DNA of 64,000 bases from Rhodamnia argentea (taxonomy: Eukaryota > Streptophyta > Magnoliopsida > Myrtales > Myrtaceae): the NCBI RefSeq assembly GCF_020921035.1, contig NC_063152.1:28643903-28707902 (forward strand). The letters are read 5' to 3'. This document shows positions 50,403-61,652 of the stretch, piece after piece. The translations under genes were made by a program, and so were the position numbers. The notes beneath the pieces are model-generated. The model searched no databases. It was not told where the DNA came from and saw only the letters and a program-made list of their open reading frames with translations. Position 1 is the first letter of the stretch; each line of letters opens with the position of its first letter.

Positions 50403-50930
50403 CAGACAAATCTCTATATATGCAACAATATCTCTGCACTTGTCAGAGATAATCTAGTAGTTTTTGTCCTTGGACATATTCGTGGCCACAAACTTTAGAC
50501 TATGGTAGAGACTTGTACAGGATTAATTCTGGAGGAGTCTTGGCTATTCTAGAAAATTGATCCATACTTCAACACTCCTCCTTGATTAATTTTCGTAAGA
50601 TTTCGAGCGTGATTCGCAATGTCTCAAATTTGACTTGCGGTAATGCTTTAGTAAATATATTTGTTACTCAATCCTCAGTTTTGCAATATTTGAGCTCGAT
50701 CTCTCTCTTACTTGGCACTTCTCCTATGGAGTGATATTTGATGGCAATGTATTTGGTTCTAATGTGAAATACTGAATTTTTCGGAATAGTGATAACCCAC
50801 TTATTGTTTTAAAATACCGGAGTTGGTTCAGTCTACAATTCTTCAATGTCTGTCTTTTAGTATTTGTTAAAGCCGTACTCGACTTCTGCAGTAGATATGC
50901 AAGATAGCTATTTTTAGGCATAGTTTATTT
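50403..50930 (-). mobile_element. Ty1/copia retrotransposon fossil: RNase H end, PPT and partial 3' LTR
   Basis: On the minus strand the Pol C-terminal pattern NIFTKALPQVKFETLR is followed by a purine tract (AAGGAGGAG) and then TGTTGAAGTATGG at about 50574, the usual start of a copia 3' LTR. The LTR runs only to the LINE piece at 50402. It is broken and truncated on both sides, clearly old. Confidence 0.75.
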
Positions 50931-50934
50931 TAGG

Positions 50935-51700
50935 GTCATAATTAATTCCGAAAATCACAAAGAAAGAAAAAAGAAATCATCAATGCTATGTCATATAGAT
51001 TGTATGTTAGGATACATTGCATTTTGAACAGCATATTTAGGTCTTTAATTAATTCGTACATCATTTAGTCGATTTAATTATACCATAACATAATTTGTTT
51101 ATTACTTTAATTTAATTGAATGTTATCTAGATTAGCCATGTAGTCGATTAAATTAATTTCACACGCATGCTTAGTTTGCATTAATTCATGTTGTTGCATT
51201 AGAATTAGTTCATACATTGCATTTAGATTAGTCTTTTTTCTTTAAAAAGCGAAAATCATAAATAAAAAAAATGTTTGGCACGTGCTCCCTGTAATTTATA
51301 TTGAGTTATGGGTGTTTTATTGAATTGATTGCGCACCCGTATGATAATCTTTGTTAGTGACTTAGGTTAAAAACAATTAAACTGTCTAATTAAATATTTT
51401 CATAAAATGAAATCATACCAAAAGGGTGTTAGAAGGTCCAACTAACCAAGTCCTCAAATTCATTATCACTGGTCCATTGAAATAATTTGGTTCTCCAACT
51501 ATTTTACTTACGTGTTTAATCGACCTACCTCAAATGGATTAGTGGTGACTCCTAGGCTAAATAATTCACATTTACAAAGTATAACCTTAAGTTGAAATTT
51601 GGTAGGACATAGGAGAGTCCTAGCTAAGTTAATTAAATAACTAGTTTAGTAATCCATCAGCTTTAAAAATTTAGGTTGCGACACCGGCATTTCGAATGAG
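50935..51700. mobile_element. Probable decayed LTR of a gypsy-like element
   Basis: A long AT-rich stretch without frames, ending near TTAGGTTGCGACACCGGC. That phrase resembles the 3' end of some plant Ty3/gypsy LTRs (GGTTGCGACA). No second LTR or coding part was found. Low confidence; it is listed to explain the gap. Confidence 0.3.
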
Positions 51701-52666
51701 TACCTATTTCCCTGTTTTTTTTACTATAATGTAAAACGTCTACTCACAATAACCTAATATTTTCATATTCTTTTCAATGAAACCATGCCATTTGTCACTA
51801 TTTTAGCTTGAACAAATGGCTTAATTCCTGCGTTGTTGTTTGCCACCTGCCCATAATTGAATCCATTGAATCCTAACTCTTGATGATATCATCCATGACA
51901 TAATTTTTAATCCTGGTAATTTTATATCTACTATTAACCCTAGTTAAATGGCATTATTATTTTTAACTCATGGTAAAAAAAAATGACTTGAAACTACTTT
52001 TCAATATAGGTTAAATGTGGAAGACACTATATTAAATGCATTTCATCTTCCCCTTGGGCCTATTCTCCATCCCCTTCACATCCTCAAGTTCAAAAAACAA
52101 AAATTCTATGCCACTCTTTTTTAAGACAATCAAAGCTCAAAGCCCCCATTTATATTCCTGGGATCAATTTCTGTTTAGATATAATATTTTCTATTTCTAT
52201 TCCATGGATAATTTCTGAGCAGAAGAATGAGTTTTGCAACTGTACAAAATTTGCATTCTTGAAATAGAAAAGGACAAAATTGCATTTGGTACAACCCTAA
52301 AAGTTTTTATTCCCAATTTTTTTATTTAATTATAAAAATGTTAGTGCAAACTTAACTATTCATGTTTTGAATAAAATTGGACTTTTGTAAAGACTTAATT
52401 GATCAAGATATTCTAAGATGACCTTAGAAAATCCAAATTAATTGTTAGTATGGGTCAAAAATATTGGAGCCGGCCTGACCCAAACTAAAATTTTTAGGGT
52501 TTTTGTTTTGTTTGTTTGAGTTGGGTTAGGGCGACTAATGAGTAAATAATTTCGGATAGTTTGATGGTTTAGGTCGGGTTTTTTATTTTTATTTTTATTT
52601 TGCACTTTTTCTTCTTCCTTTCTCACCTGCATTTCCAAGAATTCTAAAAAAGTACCATGATCAATT

Positions 52667-55325
52667 TCGACAAAAGACCCACACCCAAGTTCCATAGCCT
52701 TCGGTCCGCTATCCCGATCATAATTTTCCTACCCCCATAGGGAAAGGTCCTTTCCCTTTTGGGCCGGTTGCTCTGATACAATCAAAGGAAGCGGAGACAA
52801 GTCTAAATCTAGAAGCAAGTATGCTAATCCCATATGGCCTATTTGCGGGCGACTCTGAGAGATCCGCCTTTTAGCTTCTAAATTCATCCTTCAAGCTCAA
52901 CCCTTAACGCATCAGATATTTCTGATCCACGGGTTCCACAGATGCATTCTTGGGGGGAGGATCCAGGTGATTTTCGACCTCCGGTTGGTCGGTGTAATCA
53001 TGCAAGTGTGGGAAGAATGCATCAAAGTGGCAAGTGGAGAGCATACTAAACTAAATCGTACCGCTAAATTAACAAAAAGAATCTGACTCTTGAGATACTG
53101 CTTGAAGAGAAGAAGGAGGAGATTTAGTGTTTCATGGGTTTTGGAAAATCACTCCGATATTTTTGCAGGCAAGCTTTGAACAAGCTAACTCTGTCCAACA
53201 TATTACATAAGGGGGCCTTTTATAGGCGATTTTACATGACAATAAGACAAACACTTTGGATTCTCAATAATTGAGATCCATCGACATAAACGAGTGGTTG
53301 TAATCACGATAATGACAAACAACAACTCTGGCAAACATTTTTAACAACTATTGACGATTATTGTCAACTATGACAATAATTAACAACTATTTCAACCACT
53401 TTGACCACGGATGGTCAATTATTTCAACACACTTTTTCAACGGGGTGAGGAAGTTGACACGGCTTATTATCACGAGAGATAATAATTCGCATCTCATTGT
53501 CCGAGCTGTCTGGGCCATCTTTCTATTGCTTGAATGCTCTCAATAATTAAGCTTCTTCATATTCTAATATTAGTCCGCCGGCTTACGGGTCATGGGGAAT
53601 ACCATTGGTGCTGGATGAGATGTCTCTTGAACTGGATGGGATATCTGAGCTAGGCATGACTGGCCGTGGTAGGTCATATGGGTCTTGTGATAATGGTCCA
53701 CCCCATGGATCTTGCGAATCTTGCAAATCCACATTCATAAAGGAGTCTGGTTGGTTCCTCCGGAATTCTTCAAGGGCTTGAAAGGTGTTGGGATGTGTAT
53801 CGGGTCTATCCCATGAACAACTGGTTGAGCATGGCCATACTTCTGGGGGAATTACTTTGTTTGACCGGCATAAAATCCTTTGAAGTTCCTTATATTCATA
53901 AGGAAGTTCTGTGATTGTCCTTGGAAAAGTCTGATGAATTTGGGTTTTCTGCTCGGGGAGGTCTGGTTTGAAAGTCGTAGTGTTAACTTGAGCTGCATCT
54001 GTTCGTCTGTCTCCTGTAGGTCCTGTAAAAGACCAACGGCTGTTGAAAATTACCATTGTGTGTCTTTCTAGTTCTGGTCTTCCAACTCTACGTTGCATTT
54101 TGAACAGATTGTTCCATGCTTGAAGTGGCTGGAACCATGTGAGGATGTCCATCAAGTATCTCTGGTCATGAGTTTCGTAATCTCTAAAAAGGGCTTGGGA
54201 TAAAACCTTAATGATTTTATATGTTGGAAATTCGATAGCAACATGATACAGATTAAACATATACCAAAACATCCATTTGAGTTCTTCCGGAAATGCTTCA
54301 TGTGGAGACCAACGGAGAGGTCGAATGAAGGGATATTCATAATTCAATCCGGGTTTCAACATCAAGCCACCATGATCTAGAAAAATGTGGTAATGATAAT
54401 GCCAAAGCTGATGATGAAGGTTCGCAGAGAAATAATTATGCTGGATCGGACCGGGGACATCACGAGGGTATTGGTGTGAGGGCCATTGATGTTCTCTTAT
54501 ATTGACTGTACGAAAAGTACTGTTTGAGACCTGTTTTCAAATGTACATGTTAATAGAGGAGGTGAGATCTTTAGGCTTGGAGAAAAAGTCTGCAAGAACA
54601 TTTTTCTTTCCCGAAATGTGTTTGGCATCGAAGGAGTATTTTGAAAACCATTCGGACCATCTCAAAAGCTAAGGGTGAGGAATTTGCTTTTGTTTGAACT
54701 TTAACATTTGAGGGAAGGAGGACATGTCCATTTCCACAAGAAAATGGTGACCAATGAGATGGAATTCGAATTTTTTGACGCCATTTTTTACTGCTAAGAT
54801 TTCTTTAAAAGTGGAATGATAATGCATTTCTGCATTGCTGAATCGACCACTTTTGTAAGCACAAATTTTTCGCTTACCATCAAGTTCTTCCAGAAGGATT
54901 GCTGCCTAGTATTTGTTACTAGCATCGGCCTGCAAAATTCTTTTGCCTGTGGACGGAATTTGCAGAGGAGGTAGATTCTCAAGGATTTCTTTGAGATATC
55001 CGACTACTTTCGTTTGCTTTGGTCCTTAAGGTGATGCTTTCTTCTTTAACATTTTTTGGAGAGGATGCAATACCTTCAAAACTTTGGGCACAAAGTCTCT
55101 TAGATAATTGACAATTCCTAGGAAGGCTTGCACTTGATTGACTATGAGATCACTATCTGGGAATTTTTGCAAGTCTTCTACAACATGAGGTCTTGAGTAA
55201 TAAGTTCCTTCTTTGAGGTGCATGCCAAGAAATTCTATTTCCTTTTGGGCTATGATCATTTTTTCCTGGAAAAGCATGATGCCGTATTTCTTGACAATTT
55301 CAGCGAACCGAGTGAGGAGCTTGCA
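52667..55325 (-). mobile_element. Endogenous pararetrovirus fossil (Caulimoviridae, Florendovirus-like)
   Basis: On the minus strand, in order: the 3' part of a reverse transcriptase (KEIEFLGMHL, QAFLGIVNYLRDFVP; about 55020-55325), an RNase H region (about 54540-55020), a second open frame of unknown function (about 53583-54540), and a non-coding region with a TATA-like CCTATAAAAGG near 53220 and a tRNA-Met-type primer site (GTATCAGAGC near 52773). This order (polymerase end, ORF2, promoter, primer site) fits florendoviruses, which are common fossils in dicot genomes. It is partial: movement and coat regions are missing. The frames contain several breaks. It is younger than the transposon it interrupts. 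Confidence 0.78.
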
Positions 55326-55717
55326 ATGGGCTTTTGGTACAAGCCAAGCCCCACCCCATCTTCACTGGATCTGTTCCTTTTCCGCAGCATACGACTCTCC
55401 GTTGTACTGCGCTCTTTTCAGCTATTTTGTAGGGTATCAAACATCTTTTTTTTTTTTTTTGCAGCATGGCCGAACGGTAAGGCGGGGACTGCAAATACTT
55501 TTTCCCCAGTTCAAATCTGGGTGTCGCCTGATTAAGAAAAAACTCCAAATCTCTTATTTCGCTGAATTTGTCCCTAGCAGAAGCAAACAAAGTAAAAGGA
55601 CTCTTGAGACTTGCTTGCTTGGTTCTAAGCATCTGGAAGTTTGGCTCTCGAAAGTTAAAGTGCTCTAAATCCTTGCCTCTAGGATCCAAGGACAGATTAT
55701 AGTGGTGGAATCAACAT
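55326..55717 (+). other. Nuclear plastid DNA (NUPT) with trnC-GCA relic
   Basis: At 55460-55529 the sequence reads as a plastid-type tRNA-Cys: CATGGCCGAACGGTAAGGC, GGACTGCAAATAC and CCCCAGTTCAAATCTGGG, then TGTCGCCT. The 5' acceptor strand no longer pairs with the 3' strand, so it is a relic. Downstream sequence to about 55717 and upstream sequence from 55326 are non-repetitive and I take them as flanking plastid DNA. It joins directly to the viral reverse transcriptase at about 55325. Confidence 0.75.
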
Positions 55718-56381
55718 GTAATATTTAACAATTCAATCTAAAAATTGATAATACATAACTCTGCCCTCCTCGTCGGCTCCTTCCACACCCGCCTCCGATA
55801 AACAAATACAAGACTTAATCAAAATCAAGTGTTAAACATAATTCAGATATGTAGATACAAAGCATTCAATTACAAATTTAAGTGTTCTTCCGTTGTTCTC
55901 AATTCTTTCATGTTGCATATGAATTCTTCAATGCGTCTTCCATAAAATATATCCAAGGGTGCTTAAGGAAAAATCTTATCGTAAAAATTAAAAAGAAATT
56001 AAATGGACTATTTTTTATTTTATCTTGACATTATTTTGATGGCAAGTATACTAAGGAAGTTTTAAAAAAAATGGTCTAGAAAAAGAAAAACCCGAACCAA
56101 AATTGGCCCGGTTCGACCCAACAACTTAGGTATATGCGGGTCGGGTCGGGTTACACTAAGCTTATTTCTCTAAAATGATATTGTTTCTTTTTTTGTTCCT
56201 AGGAATAAAAAAGTAAATTTGTTTTACTTCTTATATTTGTTCCAATTCTATTCTCTAACCACTGACTTGTTCTAGAGAACAGAAAAATGAATTGACATAC
56301 ACAAATAGATTTTTGTTCTTTTTTTTTTTTAGGAATAAAAGAATAGGAAATAGAGAAACAGAAACGTTACCAAACATGCCC

Positions 56382-57036
56382 TAAATGTGAGGAAAAACCT
56401 CACTCTTTGATCTAGTTTTTGGGATGAGAGGTGCCCAAAATCACTCATGTATTAGAATCAAAGTTAGGGTTACCAACAAATCTGGACCTAATGAGGGTCA
56501 AGGTTGTTGCTCCAACCGAGTGATGACCTCTGAGCACTCTTATAGGAGTGAGAGATGCGCAAGACCACTGAACATGAATATACCTCCAAGGCTGGTCGAC
56601 TTTTAGATGTTGTGGCAAGAGGAATTCCATTCCTCGATTTGCTTTTTCCCAAGAGTTGAGGTTCTTCAGTTTTAATACATTACTTACTTTTTTGTGGTGT
56701 TAAGTGAATTTTAAAGAGAAGCGATTAAGTAATTCCTAGTCAACTTTGTTCCCACCTGAAGAAACATTTCACAAGTTGCCACTTTCAATGCGGAATCCTG
56801 ATACAGAGGGAGACGTGGAGATGCAAATCTCTCTTTTTCTACTTCACTGATGATGTTCATCAGTCACCCGTAGTTACTCGTTCCTTCAACTTGTGACACA
56901 ATGCTACGTAACAAGTATTTCTAATTTGGCCAATAAAGTTAGTAAATTGCTCTCTTCCACTTGGTAATGTAACCACATTCTGGTAAGAGCCCAAGAAGAA
57001 GAGGAAGAAGAAGAATGCATGAGCGAAAGCGGCATT
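56382..57036. other. 3' flank of GT90 copy 3
   Basis: Outside the transposon. No gene seen; it probably includes the 3' UTR of copy 3. Confidence 0.45.
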
Positions 57037-60000
57037 TCAATGTTTCTTGTTAAGATTGTTCCAATACTCAGCCTCCCACATCTCCAGTAGCCTAGTGTTG
57101 TTCCTTTTCCTCTCCATGAAGTCTTGAAGCTCCCTTGGGTCATAAGGAGGTGGCAGCGTGCAAGGCAGTGAATCGCTGGGGGACTTTACCATGGAGTCCT
57201 CCATGTTTGTCCTAAACAGACCGCTAACCGGGCACGCCATCCCCTCGGCGCAGTACTTGGTCGCTCCCGCCGGCACCTCGGGCTTGAATTTGAGGAGCTT
57301 TGCGTACTCGACAAGTAGGTGAAGCATGTAGTCGTACACGTATTTCATCTTCAGATTCTCCTCCATGAATCTACTCCCACTTTCTCCAATGGCTTGTGCC
57401 TGATTTGGCCATGAAATGCCAAGATGTTATTAGCAACCCAGAAAACTAAAGGGAAAAAGAAGCGGGGTAACAGTAATGTTCGAATCGTAATACAGTAAGT
57501 AGTTTCTCAAGTTAGTAGACCATTTGAATATCGAACAGGAATCTCCACATCGCTCTGGAAATAGATTAGTACCTCTTTGATGTGATTGTTGCCCCATTCT
57601 ACTGCAAACTTGATGTCTCTACACTTGTTGTTGAGCCTAATGGGCCAGTAATGCTCCACCGGGATCATCCCTCTTAGGAAGAAATCGTGATAAACCGGCT
57701 CTATCATCAGAGTCGTCGAATCACATGCCAGAATGTATTTGTCGCTCACGGACCATGCCTGGCCTTCCACAAAGATCTTGTACCTTGAAGATGAATGGAA
57801 GGAGAGGAACTCGTTAATCAGATCAATCAATCCAGAACATGTGTAGAGGATCTTGAGAATCATAAGAAGTTGCATTGCTTGATTACCTGTGGATGCATTG
57901 ATCTTCCAATCTCGATTCCTTGTATCCATGACTAGATTCAGCAGCCCAATTCTAATAAAAAAAAAAAAAAAATCACAGAATCCATCTGTCAGTTACAATC
58001 TTTCTTTACCTAATTGTTGGCGAGATAGATCATAAAATGGTTCACGGAGCTTATCCGACGATGAGCGAAAACTTTAGTACATTTCTTCAACTGACACCAT
58101 GCCAGAATCAAACTATTACAAGCCAATGGCCATTGCAAGAACTACATATTCTTATGTGAGTATAGTTAGTTCAGCACCACCTCAGGATTTGGACTATAGT
58201 TCATTCAACTTAGCGACTAGCTTGATGAACAAGGTTGAATTACCTGGACATATAGACGAGCATTCCAGTCATACTCATCAGTAGCATTGCACGTCATCAG
58301 ATCTTGCCTCTTTGGCGACACATCCGGGTTGCCTTTCCAGTATGCGTATGGCATCCGATCTTTCCATTCGATTTCCTTTGCCTTCTTTTTGATGGCTTGG
58401 TATGTATTTGCCCATGTCCTTATATTGACCTCATGCCTATAAAATACAGATGAGAACTACACGCGCGTGATTATCTTTTCGCAAAATATCGAGTCACTGT
58501 GTTAATCACAGAGGAGAATAAGATCATTACCATCCCCAGAATGACCAATCAGGAAATAATATATCCAGCGATGTCTCGTCCCGGCAGTAGTGGAAGAGCG
58601 GCGGGGGCAACGCAGCATTTGGCCCTTGATAGTGACTTTTCATGATCACCGGCCTATCGTTGCAATAGAACATGAGCTCCAAATCTGGCACTTTCCCAGG
58701 ATACAACCTCAGGAGCTGCAAAATCCCCCAAATTGTGCCCACATCTCGTGTCTGGAAGGGCCTCTTGTAGTGTTCTATATAAGCGTTGCCATTCGCAATC
58801 ACGAGTCTGAAGTGGGCAATGTGTTTGGTTCTCTCCATCATCTCTCTTGTGATCCCCGTGCTCTTCCAGGGCCGAAGATCCTCGTGGATCCACCGGAAGT
58901 ACTCTGGGCATGCCACGGTGTACGATTCCTTGGGCTCGTGTTTCTTCGGGTAGTTCGCCGGGCAGGTCTGGGGCATGGTTGATGAATTGGTGCAGTTGAG
59001 AGGGAATTCCATCTTCTGAGGCAGCTCTCGGTGGCCCCTCTTAGCAGGAATCATTTGGCTTAAAGAAACTCCTGGAAATATGAACTGGAGTGCGCGCACA
59101 CAGAAAAAAGTAAGTTCATTAGAAAGAAGGTAAATTTCCAAGATTTAGTTGTATGAGGGTCTTATCCGATACTGAAACGCATCATAAACGCCATATTAAT
59201 TCCAGATATCCTGTAATGTTCGAAATATATCAAATCTTTCATCGGATTAGCAAGTTCCTGAAGTTCAGTTGACTGATCAAAATCTACTGTGGACCGTACA
59301 ACAAGTAGAGCTGCCCAACAAAATTCTGGAAAAGAAAAAAGAGTCGGTTCAATTGAGCAGAATCTCGACTCCATCTTCAGTTTTTCCAACAGGGCGGATT
59401 CGAGTCGATTGTATGAATTCAAATACATCATGGTTCATGGCATGACAGCACAATTAAATCGCGCTTGTCGTATCTGCGTTCCATGACCAAATGCTGGATC
59501 AAGCACAATCTATTTTCCGAACGAGTCCGAATTTCAGGACGGTTCAATGATCAATATATTCGACAAAAGCAGTCTCTCTTTCTTCGCAAGTCCGAACGCT
59601 GCAGTTTCCCTGAATCAAGCGCCGAGGCCATAGAAGTCTAACTTGCTGTCCCTGGTTTTCTCATGTATGTACTGCAGCCTTTAACTTCATTCATAGAAGT
59701 GCTCCTCAACAAGAAAATAAGCAAAGATAATCGAACGAACCGAACCGGGAAAGCGAGGTGGAAAAAAGAACGTGACGACTTTGAAAGAGGGCACTGATCA
59801 TTCAAATTTGTCATCTTGATCAGCCAAGATCTTCCTTTGAATAACGTACGACTTCACAACGAAAGAACCTCTAAGCCACAAGGACAGACTCCTTACTGTC
59901 AAAGAGCAGAAAGCCAGTGGGTACTTACAATATCCAGCCAAGAGACGGCGCTCCCGCAAAGGATGATCACAACAAAGGAAGCGAAAACAGCAGCCGAAGT

Positions 60001-60102
60001 CCACGACTTCAGCGGACGGCCGGTACTCGACGAACCGTGCGGTCGAACCTCGTGCGACCACGGGTCAATCTTCGCTCGGAACCTTTCTTCTTCATCTTCC
60101 AT
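57037..60102 (-). CDS. GT90 / DUF821 glycosyltransferase, rumi-like, copy 3 (type A)
   Basis: Six exons on the minus strand: 60102-59929, 59084-58531, 58436-58244, 57951-57887, 57783-57573, 57399-57037; 519 residues. The start at 60102 (MEDEEERF) is chosen over 60117 because copies 1 and 2 also start with an acidic ME(D/E)E. Membrane anchor near residues 34-56 (SAAVFASFVVIILCGSAVSW). Exons 3-6 have the standard lengths 193, 65, 211 and 363. Blocks: CPEYFRWIHEDLRPW, STGITREMMERTK, FQTRDVGTIWGILQLLRLYP, MPYAYWKGNPDVSPKRQ, YKIFVEGQAWSVSDKYILAC, EHYWPIRLNNKCRDI and EAEYWNNLNKKH. It shares with copy 1 the type A marks YCND.PVIMK, GLFR and PCTLPPPY. Intron 1 is long (about 0.84 kb). Intact as read. 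Confidence 0.92.
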
Positions 60103-61652
60103 TGATCTGGTTACCAAATTCTTCTTCTCTCTCTCTCTTTCGCTTTCGACGGATGTTTTTGAGGGAGATGGATTGATGAAACTACTCCAGAGTCACATGT
60201 ACTGATTTTTTTTGCATGCTTAGAGTGCACTCTTGAGTTTGTGATCACAGGAACAAGCTCAGATGAAATTTTATCCACTCTTGTTTTGTGGCTAAAAAAG
60301 AACTCTCCTTCAAGGAAGGTTTATCACATGACCGGGAGTCAAATTCTTGGCGATGAACGACTCACAAAAGGAGACGTGAAGACTTGAAAACTAAGTGACT
60401 GAATTTGACTTCCTAATTTATTTTTTATTTATTCATTTATTTTGAAGTAACATATATATGAGTTTATTCATTGAAAGTCTTCCTATGCACAGAGAGAATG
60501 AGAAAGTACTGGCCCATCTGAGTAAATCTGACGCTATAGCTTTCTTACCTAATTATGTTAGAAAGGAGGGGGTGCTTTTTTTTTTTTTTTCCTCCTTTCT
60601 AATTTTGATGAAATTGGGCATTATTCAAACGAATTTTCATGTTGCGTAAATTTCCAAATCGGTACCCTCGTGCCACATTTACTCCCAAAACTAATCCTTG
60701 CGTCCCAAAAAAATATATATATCACAATCCACGAATCGAATTAAACTTGGCGATTTTGAAAAGGTTGAATGCTCTTATGAGGTTCTAGATAAGTTGTATC
60801 TCTTGAGATGCAAGATTGCGGATTTTTATCTAAAAATGAGCAGAAATTAAAATGGTCTCGCGTATGAACTTCGCTCTATATAGGTTAGTGGCGAGATTGG
60901 TAGGATCATAAATTTGCTTTTATTGCAACAAAAAGTCAACTCCTGAATTTCATAGTTTCCATCCTTTAGGGTAAAATGTACAAGTGTCGATATCGCTAGA
61001 GCATTAGATGCAATCGCTGCCGCCGCCGCCGCCGCTCGTAAGTCACAAGCGCCGCCCCTAGGAACACCTAGGGCACCGTCCCGCCATTTTTAATCACCGC
61101 CGACCGATATTGTATCCATAAGCCATTTCCTCTTTGCAACCAATCTGCTTGCCAACTTTTATGCTACGATCGACTCGCCAGTGGACCAACGATAGACTGA
61201 TACAATCCAATGGCGATCGGCTACGATTGCCACCATCATCTATACCCACCTCTGCTTTTGATCGACCATAATTCCTGTATCTTTACTAGGAAAATCGCGA
61301 AAGATGAAAGTGGTAGATGGCGGATTGTCCATTCACGCAAATATTTTTCCGGATCTTAAACTAAAATAAGATAAGATACGAAAGCTTTCGAATTCAGTGA
61401 GAGATGAATGTAACCCTTTATGGGAACTTTAGAGAGTAACCCTACCGCGAAGAGTAAGAATTTCTCGAGCGTGGCCTCGAGATCTAATTGGAGAAAATGA
61501 CTCTGTACTTGCAAGAAATATTCACAAAATGGCAGCCCCATTCACCTGCTTCTGCAGTCATGCATAGGCTAACCAAACAAGAAGTGTAGTGGCTTGATCG
61601 TTCTAGGTATGTAAGTAGAGTGATTCTGAAACTAACTTGTCCAACCTTGTGT
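60103..61652. other. Promoter side of GT90 copy 3 and spacer
   Basis: A CT-rich leader (TTCTCTCTCTCTCTTTCG) lies directly above the start codon of copy 3. A GCC microsatellite is at about 61017-61035. A poly-T tract is near 60578. No other gene or clear element. Confidence 0.45.

Larger units (their letters stand above)
52140..56381 (-). mobile_element. Non-autonomous DNA transposon, copy 2, split by a 3-kb insert
   Basis: Inverted relative to copy 1 (33951-36260). The half 55718-56381 matches 33951-34479 plus the start of 35661 onward: GGGCATGTTTGGTAACG against GGGTCTATTTGATAACG, and GGAGGGCAGAGTTATGTATTAT against GGAGGGCGGAGTTATATATTAT. The half 52140-52666 matches about 35800-36240 (AGAATTCTTGG, ATCTTAGAATATCTTG). 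Together the halves sum to about 1.19 kb, like copy 1 without its LTR. Between them sits the viral and plastid block. Confidence 0.8.

Noticed and set aside
55460-55529. A functional tRNA-Cys gene
   Set aside because: The acceptor strands do not pair and the sequence is of plastid type inside a nuclear insert, so it is a relic.
61017-61035. GCC repeat as a CpG-type regulatory island
   Set aside because: It is a short microsatellite only, with no nearby start site or leader.
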